Shown here: piece by piece, positions 8,391 through 14,788 of the stretch
Position numbering within the stretch: the first letter of the stretch is position 1
Layout of the letters: each line of letters begins with the position of its first letter
Assembly (NCBI GenBank): GCA_001627335.1
Contig: LUPK01000055.1
Location: 24,297 to 88,296 of the forward strand
Direction of reading: 5' to 3'
Origin: Nocardioides sp. REDSEA-S33_B3
GTDB taxonomy: Bacteria; Actinomycetota; Actinomycetes; Propionibacteriales; Nocardioidaceae
Length of the DNA stretch: 64,000 nt
Position numbers and translations under genes: made by a program
The notes under the pieces: generated by a model
The model's database searches: none
Told to the model about the DNA's origin: nothing
Seen by the model: only the letters and a program-made list of their open reading frames with translations

Positions 8391-8591
8391 TCAGCTCTTG
8401 GTCGACCGCTTGGCCGCGGTCTTCTTGGCGGGCTTCGACTCCTCGGTCGAGGTCTCCGCCTTGGCCTCGGTGGCGCGCTCCTGGCCCGACGGACGAGTGT
8501 CGCCGGCCGGACCCGACTCGCCTGCCTTGCGGGTGTCGCCAGCAGGTCCGGTCTCGCCGGCCTTGCGCGGGTCCCCGATGACTGCGCTCAT
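8391..8591 (-). CDS. Small repeat protein with collagen-like and histone H1-like segments
   Basis: A 66-residue protein, MSAVIGDPRKAGETGPAGDT onward. Residues 6-37 are a degenerate 'GDTRKAGESGPA' repeat rich in Gly and Pro. Residues 38-66 are Ala/Lys/Glu/Thr-rich and end in PAKKTAAKRSTKS, like the basic tail of H1-type proteins. Its ATG overlaps the HNH stop (ATGA) and has an AGGAG site. I do not recognise a family. The low-complexity content suggests a disordered, possibly DNA- or virion-associated protein. Confidence 0.55.
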   Translation of the reverse strand: MSAVIGDPRKAGETGPAGDTRKAGESGPAGDTRPSGQERATEAKAETSTEESKPAKKTAAKRSTKS

Positions 8592-8887
8592 GCGATCGCT
8601 CCTGGGTGTCGTGGTTGAGGCCGCTTGCGTTGCGGCTTCTCGTTCTGGGTCTTGCGCTTGTGGCACTCGCGGTTGAGCCAGCGCAGGTTCGCGAGCGAGT
8701 GGTCGTCGCCTCGCTGGTCGTGGTCGCAGTCGTGTCCGATGCCGTCGCACGCAGCGACGTGCCAGCGTGGTTCGCCGTTGAGGCTGAGCCCTTCGCAGCG
8801 TCCGCCTGCTCGTTGCTTCGTGGCGGCAACTCGCGCGGGCCAGTCGCGGGGGAGACGCGAGCGTCGGTCGCTACTGCTCCAGTTCAC
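8588..8887 (-). CDS. Phage HNH endonuclease
   Basis: A 99-residue nuclease with the Cys/His framework of phage HNH proteins: GGRCEG (28-33), then CDGIGHDCDHDQRGDDHSL (about 47-65) holding the catalytic His, and NRECHKRKT (about 72-80). HNH proteins next to terminase are needed for packaging cleavage in several HK97-like phages. The start is a GTG inside the preceding small ORF. The basic C-terminus (KPQRKRPQPRH) could bind DNA. Confidence 0.8.
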   Translation of the reverse strand: MNWSSSDRRSRLPRDWPARVAATKQRAGGRCEGLSLNGEPRWHVAACDGIGHDCDHDQRGDDHSLANLRWLNRECHKRKTQNEKPQRKRPQPRHPGAIA

Positions 8888-8978
8888 GCTCGGCCTTGCA
8901 GCAGTCGAGCGCGAGGGACGGGACGACGTGATGGCGCTTGCAGGTCGAGCAGCGCCACGGGTCGGGGGTCTCGCTCAC
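8871..8978 (-). CDS. Tiny Cys-rich protein
   Basis: A 35-residue reading frame that starts at a GTG overlapping the previous stop as GTGA and ends inside the HNH start region. It reads PWRCSTCKRHHVVPSLALDC from residue 7, then another Cys, giving a CxxC...CC zinc-knuckle look. The 4-bp overlap and continuous tiling of genes support it being real. The function is unknown. Confidence 0.45.
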   Translation of the reverse strand: MSETPDPWRCSTCKRHHVVPSLALDCCKAERELEQ

Positions 8979-9181
8979 GCAGGCTCCGGCATCGTCCGCC
9001 GGCTCACGAGCTCGTAGTCGTCGAGCACGGCGTCGATGCGCTTGTGGGCTACGTCCCAGCTCGAAGGCGCACACACGCCCTTGACATGCGGCACTCGCTT
9101 GGCTGCGTCGTTGAGCAGGCGCAGACAGTCGGCCAGTTCCTCGAGCGTGGTGTCGTCAGTGACGCGGACAACCGTGGACAT
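8975..9181 (-). CDS. Small hypothetical phage protein
   Basis: A 68-residue protein, MSTVVRVTDDTTLEELADCL onward, with a strong AAGGAGG site 5 nt before the ATG. It is helical and acidic at the N-terminus. No motif is recognised. It probably begins a short translation unit that continues into the tiny Cys protein and the HNH nuclease by overlapping codons. Confidence 0.6.
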   Translation of the reverse strand: MSTVVRVTDDTTLEELADCLRLLNDAAKRVPHVKGVCAPSSWDVAHKRIDAVLDDYELVSRRTMPEPA

Positions 9182-9213
9182 GCCGACCTCCTTGGGCCGT
9201 GAACGCCACGCCG

Positions 9214-9357
9214 TCAGACCTCGGCGCCGTTCTCACGGCGCGGCGCACGGTTGCGCTGCCCCTCGAACCTCGCGGCCTGGCAGCCCGGACAATGTCCCGA
9301 GATGGAAGGCGCCCGTCCGAACCGGGCGTCATGAGGGGACGGCAATACCACGTCCAC
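9214..9357 (-). CDS. Possible tiny zinc-ribbon protein
   Basis: A reading frame of about 47 codons from a GTG (alternative GTG at 9351). Its centre reads ISGHCPGCQAARFEGQRNRA, a CxxC knuckle of the sort common in small actinophage proteins. Third-position GC is high along the frame. No ribosome site is seen, and an overlapping frame (9,156-9,365) is also open, so the call is tentative. Confidence 0.35.
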   Translation of the reverse strand: MDVVLPSPHDARFGRAPSISGHCPGCQAARFEGQRNRAPRRENGAEV

Positions 9358-9377
9358 CGGGACAAGCGTAGCGCAGG

Positions 9378-10214
9378 TCACGACGCTCGCCTATGCGAAC
9401 CATCAAGTCGTGTCGCACCCTCGCGGTTGAGCAGGTCCAGCACCTCGCTGAGTCGGTGCTTCTTCGGCCCGCACGGATCGCCGTCGCGGTCCAGTCGGCG
9501 GATGGTCTCGATGTGCTCCCGCTGGCCCCACTTCTTGATGCGCTCGTACAGCCGGACGATAGAGGTCTCGGTCTCGGTCAGCGCGACGACAGCCTCAGCC
9601 AGCCGCATCGGGGGAGCGATCCACCCGCGCGCTTCGCCGAGCACGATGTCGAGGTGGTCGTGGGCGTAGGTCGTCGCGCCACACTCACGGCACGTCACCC
9701 ACGTCAGTCCCGGCACGACGTAGGTCGGAGCCGCACACCCGTCACGCTGGCACTCGCCCGCGTACCAGCCGGGGGCGACCTGCTCGGTCAGGGTCCGCAG
9801 CCGCTCCTCGTGGTCGGCCAGGGCGACGATCAGCAGGCCGGCCCAGTCGAGGGTGGCGACGCTGGTCAGGTTGGAGCCAAGGAACCAGCAGGCGACCTTG
9901 ATCGCGCCGAGCTCGTCGTTGCTGGCGGGCAGGTCGTCGGTCATGCGGTCGTCGGCCAGTGCGCGCGCCCAGGTGGTCAGGTCGTTGCCCACCTCGTCGA
10001 GCGCCACGGACACGCGGTCGGTTGCCGCCGTTGCTCCGCTGGATGGCTCACGCGACCCGGGGACTGGTCGGCTGCCCGCGCGGCCTGGTCGCCAGCGGGC
10101 GAGGTTGCGGAAGTAGACCGGCAGCAGCTCGAGGCAGCGGGATGCGAGCATCTGGCACAGGTCACACAGCGCGAGGCCATTGGTGGTGGTCGCTTGGCAG
10201 TGCAGGCAGGTCAT
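9378..10214 (-). CDS. Zinc-ribbon and helix-turn-helix phage protein
   Basis: A 278-residue protein with three recognisable parts. There is an N-terminal zinc ribbon (CLHC at 3-6, CDLC at 17-20), a central one (CQRDGC near 156-161, CREC near 176-179), and a C-terminal helical region with a MerR/HTH-like end (GPKKHRLSEVLDLLNREG) preceded by a positively charged helix. Proteins of this architecture are frequent and unassigned in actinophages; DNA binding is inferred. The start overlaps the stop of the upstream small ORF (ATGA). Confidence 0.6.
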   Translation of the reverse strand: MTCLHCQATTTNGLALCDLCQMLASRCLELLPVYFRNLARWRPGRAGSRPVPGSREPSSGATAATDRVSVALDEVGNDLTTWARALADDRMTDDLPASNDELGAIKVACWFLGSNLTSVATLDWAGLLIVALADHEERLRTLTEQVAPGWYAGECQRDGCAAPTYVVPGLTWVTCRECGATTYAHDHLDIVLGEARGWIAPPMRLAEAVVALTETETSIVRLYERIKKWGQREHIETIRRLDRDGDPCGPKKHRLSEVLDLLNREGATRLDGSHRRAS

Positions 10215-10357
10215 TCCTCGTCGGTCCCTTCGTTGCGGTCGTGCCGGTCGGGAGCCCAGGACGCTTGGTGGTAGCAGCCGCGGGGCTCGTGGTGGGGCGT
10301 GGGATTCAGGCAGTCGCCGGGGCCAGCGGTCGACGGGCAGCGCCAGGCGTCAGTCAT
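10211..10357 (-). CDS. Tiny Cys/His protein
   Basis: A 48-residue frame, MTDAWRCPSTAGPGDCLNPT onward, with three Cys and several His in its first 30 residues, then an acidic tail. Its stop overlaps the next ATG as ATGA, and its start overlaps the end of the preceding small ORF by 8 bp. Tiling with neighbours is the main support. The function is unknown; metal binding is plausible. Confidence 0.5.
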   Translation of the reverse strand: MTDAWRCPSTAGPGDCLNPTPHHEPRGCYHQASWAPDRHDRNEGTDEE

Positions 10358-10484
10358 CGGGGCCTGCCATTCCGGGCGGAATGATGTGCTCCGGGTGGGG
10401 GCAGTTCTCTACGCACGAGCCGCCAGGTTCGGTCAGGACATGGCACGGACCCAAGGGCCACGTGCCGAAGTCGTCGTTAGCCAC
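10350..10484 (-). CDS. Tiny Cys-containing phage protein
   Basis: A 44-residue frame from a GTG with a GGAG site, MANDDFGTWPLGPCHVLTEP onward, then CVENCPHPEH. The CxxxC-PHPEH pattern suggests a small metal-binding fold. It overlaps the genes on both sides by 8 bp, a sign of translational coupling. No family is recognised. Confidence 0.5.
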   Translation of the reverse strand: MANDDFGTWPLGPCHVLTEPGGSCVENCPHPEHIIPPGMAGPDD

Positions 10485-10731
10485 GGCTTATCTCCTCGGT
10501 CGAGAAGTCACGCTCCAAAGCCGGAAGGTGTCGCTCGTGGAACGCGACCAGTTCGCCTCGATCGCGCACCACAGAACCGTCTCCCATCGCGGCCACCGCC
10601 AGTTCCACGTCGGCGAAGCGGCGCGCTCGGGCGATCTGTGCCTGGTTTGCAAACGGATGGCTGACCACCCGGTAAAAGTTGAAGCCTCTCGTGTCTTTCT
10701 CGGGCGATCGGGGATCAGTACCAGTCGCCAT
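10477..10731 (-). CDS. Hypothetical phage protein
   Basis: An 84-residue protein starting MATGTDPRSPEKDTRGFNFY. Its middle is alpha-helical (NQAQIARARRFADVELAVAA, about 29-48). It overlaps the upstream 216-residue gene by 17 bp and the downstream tiny gene by 8 bp. No domain is recognised. Confidence 0.55.
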   Translation of the reverse strand: MATGTDPRSPEKDTRGFNFYRVVSHPFANQAQIARARRFADVELAVAAMGDGSVVRDRGELVAFHERHLPALERDFSTEEISRG

Positions 10732-11365
10732 CGCGGGCCTCCAGTCGCTTCTCGGTGGGGATGTAGAACAACTCCTCGTCGAGCTCGTCGTCGCCCTCGA
10801 AGTGCGCGAAGCCCTTGAACGTGATGAGCACCCACAGGGTTCGCTCGTCGCTCTCGGGCGACTCGGCGATGCGGAACGAGCACCCGGCGCGCAGGAGGGC
10901 CAGGGCCTCGCCGAGTTGGCGCTGAGCATCGGCGGTGTCGCGGTTGCGCCACCGCCCCTCAGGGACGACGCCACGCTCGCAGAGGGCGATTAGCCATGCG
11001 CGCTCGTCATCCTCCGACCGGCCCCCAGCCACCTCCGTGCCCTGTTCGCCGCCCACAGGCCCGCGTGGGGCGTCCTGCGGGGCGTCGAGGGCCTTGCGGA
11101 GGCGTTCGCGGTCTCTCGGCGAGGATGAATCCGGGTGCGGGCGTCCGTCCGGGCCAGGCGATCCGTCCCAGGCGTCCCAGGCGTCGAGGATGGCCCGGAT
11201 CGGCGCGAGGCGGGCGGCGATGATCTGCTCGACGGTGGCGCGCAGCTCCTCCGAGAAGGCGGCGCGCTTGTCCTCAACGACACCGATCCACCCGCCCCAG
11301 ATGAACGGGCCAAGCAGGTCCGTCTCCACCTCCGTCAGCGTCACGCGCGGGTCGTGGGCGGTCAT
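10715..11365 (-). CDS. Hypothetical phage protein
   Basis: A 216-residue protein with an N-terminal helical part (residues 30-66), a Pro/Asp/Arg-rich middle that is probably disordered (68-115), and a compact C-terminal domain ending ELFYIPTEKRLEARDGDWY. It starts at an ATG overlapping the upstream stop (ATGA). I recognise no family. It lies in the accessory cluster between the HNH/terminase block and the methylase. Confidence 0.55.
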   Translation of the reverse strand: MTAHDPRVTLTEVETDLLGPFIWGGWIGVVEDKRAAFSEELRATVEQIIAARLAPIRAILDAWDAWDGSPGPDGRPHPDSSSPRDRERLRKALDAPQDAPRGPVGGEQGTEVAGGRSEDDERAWLIALCERGVVPEGRWRNRDTADAQRQLGEALALLRAGCSFRIAESPESDERTLWVLITFKGFAHFEGDDELDEELFYIPTEKRLEARDGDWY

Positions 11366-11649
11366 CGGGTCTTCACCTGCTCGTGCCAGGCAGTGTGCAG
11401 GCGGACGCTGCGCTCGATCACGCGACCGTCGTCGAGCGTCTCGGCGTCGTCAAGCACGACCATCGCGCCGCAGCGAAGGCATATGCAGTAGCGGGTGCGC
11501 GGCTCGCCGAACATCGACGAGATGGGGTCGAATCCCCCTCCGGCTGCGAGGCGATGCGGGCCGTCGAGTTGCAGTTCGGCCAGGTTGGCTCGCAGGTCGT
11601 CCTCGGCCTTCTTGCGGGCGGCCATGCGCTCTTCGGTGGTCTCACTCAT
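11362..11649 (-). CDS. Small putative zinc-binding phage protein
   Basis: A 95-residue protein with an N-terminal charged helix (MSETTEERMAARKKAEDDLR) and a C-terminal YCICLRCGAMVVL segment followed by RLHTAWHEQ. Two or three Cys and two His could bind zinc. Overlaps of 4 bp with both neighbours place it in one translation unit. The function is unknown. Confidence 0.55.
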   Translation of the reverse strand: MSETTEERMAARKKAEDDLRANLAELQLDGPHRLAAGGGFDPISSMFGEPRTRYCICLRCGAMVVLDDAETLDDGRVIERSVRLHTAWHEQVKTR

Positions 11650-11867
11650 CGGGTCTCGTCCTCAGGCGCGTGCAGCTCGGAGACGGACACCGATCCGCCG
11701 CCGCGTCCGTAGCGGGTCTGGAGGTAGTGCGCGTGATCCCAGGCGGCCTGCTTGGACGGGAACGGGCCGATGGGCGTGCGCTCGGGGCGTCGCCCGCTCA
11801 TGAAGACCGCGACGTCGTCGATGGTCAGGTCAGTGATGACGTACTGGGCTCGCGGAGTCTCACTCAT
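11646..11867 (-). CDS. Small hypothetical phage protein
   Basis: A 73-residue protein starting MSETPRAQYVITDLTIDDVA, preceded by a GAGGAG site. The segment GPFPSKQAAWDHAHYLQTRY (about 43-62) resembles short proteins that bind or modify other regulators, but no family is certain. It opens the translation unit running down to the 9.4-kb genes. Confidence 0.55.
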   Translation of the reverse strand: MSETPRAQYVITDLTIDDVAVFMSGRRPERTPIGPFPSKQAAWDHAHYLQTRYGRGGGSVSVSELHAPEDETR

Positions 11868-11905
11868 CGGGGCTCTCCTCGGGTGTGCGGGTGGTGGGGC
11901 GTTGG

Positions 11906-12331
11906 TCAGCGGACGAGGACATCGCGGCCCTCCAGACGTTCGTGCAGCCACTTGAGGCGGCCGACGATCTTGAGGACCGCGCACCCCACGCAGTCGTCGG
12001 CGCAGTAGTCGCCGTCGCGGGTGTGGATGAGCGATTGGTCGTCGTACTGACCCGCGTACTCGTCGATCAGGTCTGTGACGACCTCGCGGGCAAGCAGGGC
12101 GTCGTCGATGAGCTCACGAGTCCGATACGGATCATCCTGGTCGGGCTGGAGCCGCAGGATGTAGCCGTCGCGGTCACTAGTGAGAGCGGCAGCGACGAGC
12201 GGGGTGTCGTCGGTGCCAAGGTCCCCTCCGACGATCGTCTCGACGTACACGCCCGCGTAGTCCGGCGAGTCGGCGAGGCGTTCGCGGAGTTCGCGCACAG
12301 TCAGCGGCCTCCCGGCGTCGAGCGCGTTCAT
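11906..12331 (-). CDS. Hypothetical phage protein with C-terminal Cys cluster
   Basis: A 141-residue acidic protein. The N-terminal part (TVRELRERLADSPDYAGVYV, 11-30) is similar in style to short phage proteins of unknown role. The C-terminal CADDCVGC at 110-117 may bind metal. Its ATG overlaps the Dam methylase stop (ATGA), so the two are likely co-translated. Confidence 0.55.
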   Translation of the reverse strand: MNALDAGRPLTVRELRERLADSPDYAGVYVETIVGGDLGTDDTPLVAAALTSDRDGYILRLQPDQDDPYRTRELIDDALLAREVVTDLIDEYAGQYDDQSLIHTRDGDYCADDCVGCAVLKIVGRLKWLHERLEGRDVLVR

Positions 12332-12885
12332 TCCGCACCTCGCTCGGGACGGAATGACTGGTCGACGCCGAGGTCCCAGACGCGGCCAAGGTGGGCGAGC
12401 GGCGAGGGGTCGGGCAGGTTCCAGCAGATGAGGCAGGACGGGTGCGAGGCGGCCTCTTGGCGTCCGTTGTCGCGGAGGATGCCGAACTTCACCCGGCCCT
12501 TGATGAAGACGACATGCGAGGCCGTCTCCAGCGCCTTGTGGAACAGGCGCGTGTCGGTGTGCGAGGGGATCAGGAGGATGACCTGCGATCCCTGCTCGGC
12601 GGCGTCGACGCAGCGCGCTACCCACCGCTCCCGCGCCTTGGAGTAGGGCGGGTTGACGTAGATCGTGTCGGCGTCCCACGGCTCCTCGGCGCCGTCTGTG
12701 GCTGCCGTGTAGAACCGGTCGGCCCCGGTGGGGTTGTCGGGCTCGGTGCAGGGGTCGAGCTGGATGCCGCGCAGCGCGTCGCGCACGGGCTCCAGCACGT
12801 AGGGCGGGGTGAGCTGCCGCTGCATCTCGTGGTCGTCGGTCCGGTAGCGCAAGGCGTTGTTGAACCGGTGCTGGGCGACGCTCAT
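12328..12885 (-). CDS. dam: Phage N6-adenine DNA methyltransferase (Dam family)
   Basis: A 185-residue methylase of the short phage type. The target-binding/catalytic motif is NPPY at 78-81 (within TIYVNPPYSKARERW), and the cofactor-side region contains LDPCTEPDNPTGA at about 43-55. It would move a methyl group from S-adenosylmethionine to adenine N6 in DNA, protecting phage DNA from restriction or altering regulation. The ATG has a GGAGG site. No cognate restriction gene is adjacent, so this is an orphan methylase. Confidence 0.85.
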   Translation of the reverse strand: MSVAQHRFNNALRYRTDDHEMQRQLTPPYVLEPVRDALRGIQLDPCTEPDNPTGADRFYTAATDGAEEPWDADTIYVNPPYSKARERWVARCVDAAEQGSQVILLIPSHTDTRLFHKALETASHVVFIKGRVKFGILRDNGRQEAASHPSCLICWNLPDPSPLAHLGRVWDLGVDQSFRPERGAE

Positions 12886-12932
12886 GCGGCCCCTCCATTC
12901 GTGGGCGAATGGGTGGTCATGGCGCTCACTCC

Positions 12933-13862
12933 TCAGGCCGCCAGTCGCGCGGCGATGACGTGGGTGGGGTGCTGGTAGTGGTTGGACCGGCCGAGGTCGT
13001 AGTGCTGCGACGTGGTGCGCGGGTCGACGTGGCGGGCCAGGAGCTGCGCCTCGCGGATGGTGGCGCCGGACTCGAGCAGCTCGGTGATCGCCATCTTGCG
13101 GAGCAGGTGCGGGTTGATCCTGCGCGTCATGCCCTGCTTGGCGGCACGCCGGTTCACGGTCTGCACCAGCCCCGCGGCGGCCGAGCGGGACAACTGACGG
13201 CCGTCGAGCCCCGGGACGAGCGGCCCCTCGGTGCGGCCGGCGCGCACCGCCTCGAGCGCGTGCAGCACCGGCAGTGCCACAGGCATCGCAGCCGGCCCGC
13301 CGCCCTTCTGCGTGAACTTCATGATGTGCTGCCCCTGCTCGATGTTCGGCAGGTACGACTCCACCCGCAGCGACGCCGCCTCCGAGATCCGCAGCGCCAT
13401 CCCCGACAGCAGCGACGTGAGCGCCCAGTGGCGGGGGCTGGTCTCCTTCGCGACCTCGAGCCACAGCATCAGGTCGCGGTACGGCACCAGCGGCGACTTC
13501 TCGTAGGTGATCTTCGGGAGCGCGACGTACTCGGCGGGGTTGCGGAGAATCTGCTCGTCGATCACGGCGAACTTGTAGAACCCCTTGACCGGGGACATGC
13601 GGGTGCCGATGGAGGACGGCTTGAGCTTCAAGTCCTCCAGCAGGTGCCGGACGTAGAACTCGATGTGGACGCGCTTGACGTCGTCCAGCGGGTGCAGGCC
13701 GTGGCCCTGGCACCACTTGAGGTACTCCCCGAGGTGGTACTTGTAGAGCTCGAGGGTGTTGCCGTGGAAGCGGCCGAGGAACCCGGCGTAGGCGATCTCG
13801 ACGTTGCTGAGTGACGAGACAACGGCTGGGAGCGTGTCGTGGGTATCGTGGGTGGTGTTCAT
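12933..13862 (-). CDS. int: Tyrosine-type integrase
   Basis: A 309-residue tyrosine recombinase with an N-terminal SAM-like core-binding domain (about 15-110) and the catalytic domain from about 120. Catalytic residues visible are Arg158 (ALRISEAASL), His252 and Arg255 (NPHLLRK), His278 (ARHVD) and the Tyr288 nucleophile (SQHYDLGR). It would carry out integration and excision at the tmRNA-like att site. The chosen ATG has an ideal GGAGG site. An in-frame ATG at 13949 overlapping the upstream stop would add 29 residues. Confidence 0.9.
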   Translation of the reverse strand: MNTTHDTHDTLPAVVSSLSNVEIAYAGFLGRFHGNTLELYKYHLGEYLKWCQGHGLHPLDDVKRVHIEFYVRHLLEDLKLKPSSIGTRMSPVKGFYKFAVIDEQILRNPAEYVALPKITYEKSPLVPYRDLMLWLEVAKETSPRHWALTSLLSGMALRISEAASLRVESYLPNIEQGQHIMKFTQKGGGPAAMPVALPVLHALEAVRAGRTEGPLVPGLDGRQLSRSAAAGLVQTVNRRAAKQGMTRRINPHLLRKMAITELLESGATIREAQLLARHVDPRTTSQHYDLGRSNHYQHPTHVIAARLAA

Positions 13863-13945
13863 GATCTGACCTCCGAGGGGTCGGTTGTGGTTGAGGCCCC
13901 GTCTGGCGTTGCACCGCCGGGCGGGGTTCTTCTTTCTGCACGCGG

Positions 13946-14410
13946 TCATGCCGCGGACTTCCTGGCGCGGTGGCGGGCCGACGACTTCCGGCGGCAGGTC
14001 TTGCACTGCCGGCGGCCGGTCGTGGGGTTGATGTAGGTGTTGTCCTCGTCGAACGGGTGGCCCTCGATGCAGTGGGTGCGGGGCGGCTCGGTGGCGGCCT
14101 TCTCGGCTCGGGTCGCGGACGCCTTCGCCGCGGCCCGCCGGCGGCGGTCCCGCTTCTGCTCCTCGGAGGTGGCGTCGCCGTAGGTGCGGCCGGCCCACGT
14201 CCCGGTGACCTGGGCGCGGTTGGTGGTGGATGCGCCGAGCCAGTCGTCGCGCTCCTCGCGGCAGCCGGTGAGCAGCGGGCAGGCGTCGCAGAGGCTGCGG
14301 GCGAAGGCGGAGACGTTCGGGTCGAGGGAGTCGAACATCGCGATGCGGTTGGCGCACAGCGGCTTGAGCACGGTCGGAGCGGCCTCGTGGGTGATGCCGT
14401 GGGGGTTCAT
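13946..14410 (-). CDS. Phage WhiB-like protein fused to a C-terminal zinc/HNH-like module
   Basis: A 154-residue protein. The N-terminal half is WhiB-like: Cys19, Cys41, Cys44 and Cys50 (the C-n-CxxC-n-C cluster that binds a 4Fe-4S) followed by GTWAGR at 70-75 in place of the usual G[VI]WGG turn. After a basic Ala/Arg linker, residues 112-148 (THCIEGHPFDEDNTYINPTT, then GRRQCKTCRRKSSARHR) form a Cys/His module like those of small phage HNH-type proteins. WhiB proteins are actinobacterial regulators, and phage copies can repress host whiB genes. The ATG overlaps the upstream stop. Confidence 0.8.
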   Translation of the reverse strand: MNPHGITHEAAPTVLKPLCANRIAMFDSLDPNVSAFARSLCDACPLLTGCREERDDWLGASTTNRAQVTGTWAGRTYGDATSEEQKRDRRRRAAAKASATRAEKAATEPPRTHCIEGHPFDEDNTYINPTTGRRQCKTCRRKSSARHRARKSAA

Positions 14411-14592
14411 GCCGCCCTCCGCTTCCAGATGGTCATGCGGGGGCGGATTTCGTCGCCGTGGTTGTGCAGGCAGAGGGTGCCGGCGCAGTGGCGGGGCATG
14501 AAGGTGTGGTGGGGGAGGCGGGTGAGCTGCGGCTTGTCGGCACGGTGGCGGCCGACGTAGAGCCAGGGGTTGCCCTGAGTGGTGGTGGTCAT
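14407..14592 (-). CDS. Small basic hypothetical phage protein
   Basis: A 61-residue basic protein starting MTTTTQGNPWLYVGRHRADK, with one CAGTLC pair and several His. It has an AGGAG site and an ATGA overlap with the WhiB fusion gene, so the two form one unit downstream of the palindrome-rich control gap. The function is unknown. Confidence 0.55.
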   Translation of the reverse strand: MTTTTQGNPWLYVGRHRADKPQLTRLPHHTFMPRHCAGTLCLHNHGDEIRPRMTIWKRRAA

Positions 14593-14624
14593 GATTTCTC
14601 CTGAGTGGGTATCTGCGAGCCATC

Positions 14625-14776
14625 GCCGGGGTGGACAAAGGTGGACATGTCCACCCCGGCCCTCGATCCGCCTCGTACGTGCGGATGAGCAATTTGTGTT
14701 GTGACCTGGGGAAACGCCGTAGCCCGCGACTGGCCGAATCGCTCGCCGGGGTGGACATGTCCACGGCTGTCCACCT
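14625..14776. repeat. Cluster of TGTCCACC/GGTGGACA half-sites with a 16-bp palindrome (operator or origin candidate)
   Basis: The 13-mer GCCGGGGTGGACA is present at 14,625-14,637, inverted at 14,648-14,660, and again at 14,745-14,757. Shorter copies of GTGGACA lie at 14,641-14,647, 14,758-14,764 (inverted) and 14,770-14,776 region (inverted). GGTGGACATGTCCACC at 14,640-14,655 is a perfect 16-bp palindrome. The cluster fills the 196-bp gap between the ATPase gene and the leftward WhiB/integrase unit. A multimeric repressor operator, or an iteron-type origin beside replication genes, are both plausible. Confidence 0.7.
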
Positions 14777-14788
14777 CAGCGAGGGCGC

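Noticed and set aside
9156..9365. 69-codon minus-strand frame
   Set aside because: It overlaps the better supported 68-residue gene and the CxxC micro-frame, and its codon pattern is poorer.
12328..12885. Restriction-modification system around the Dam methylase
   Set aside because: The neighbouring genes show no endonuclease motif apart from the integrase and WhiB fusion, so the methylase is treated as orphan.
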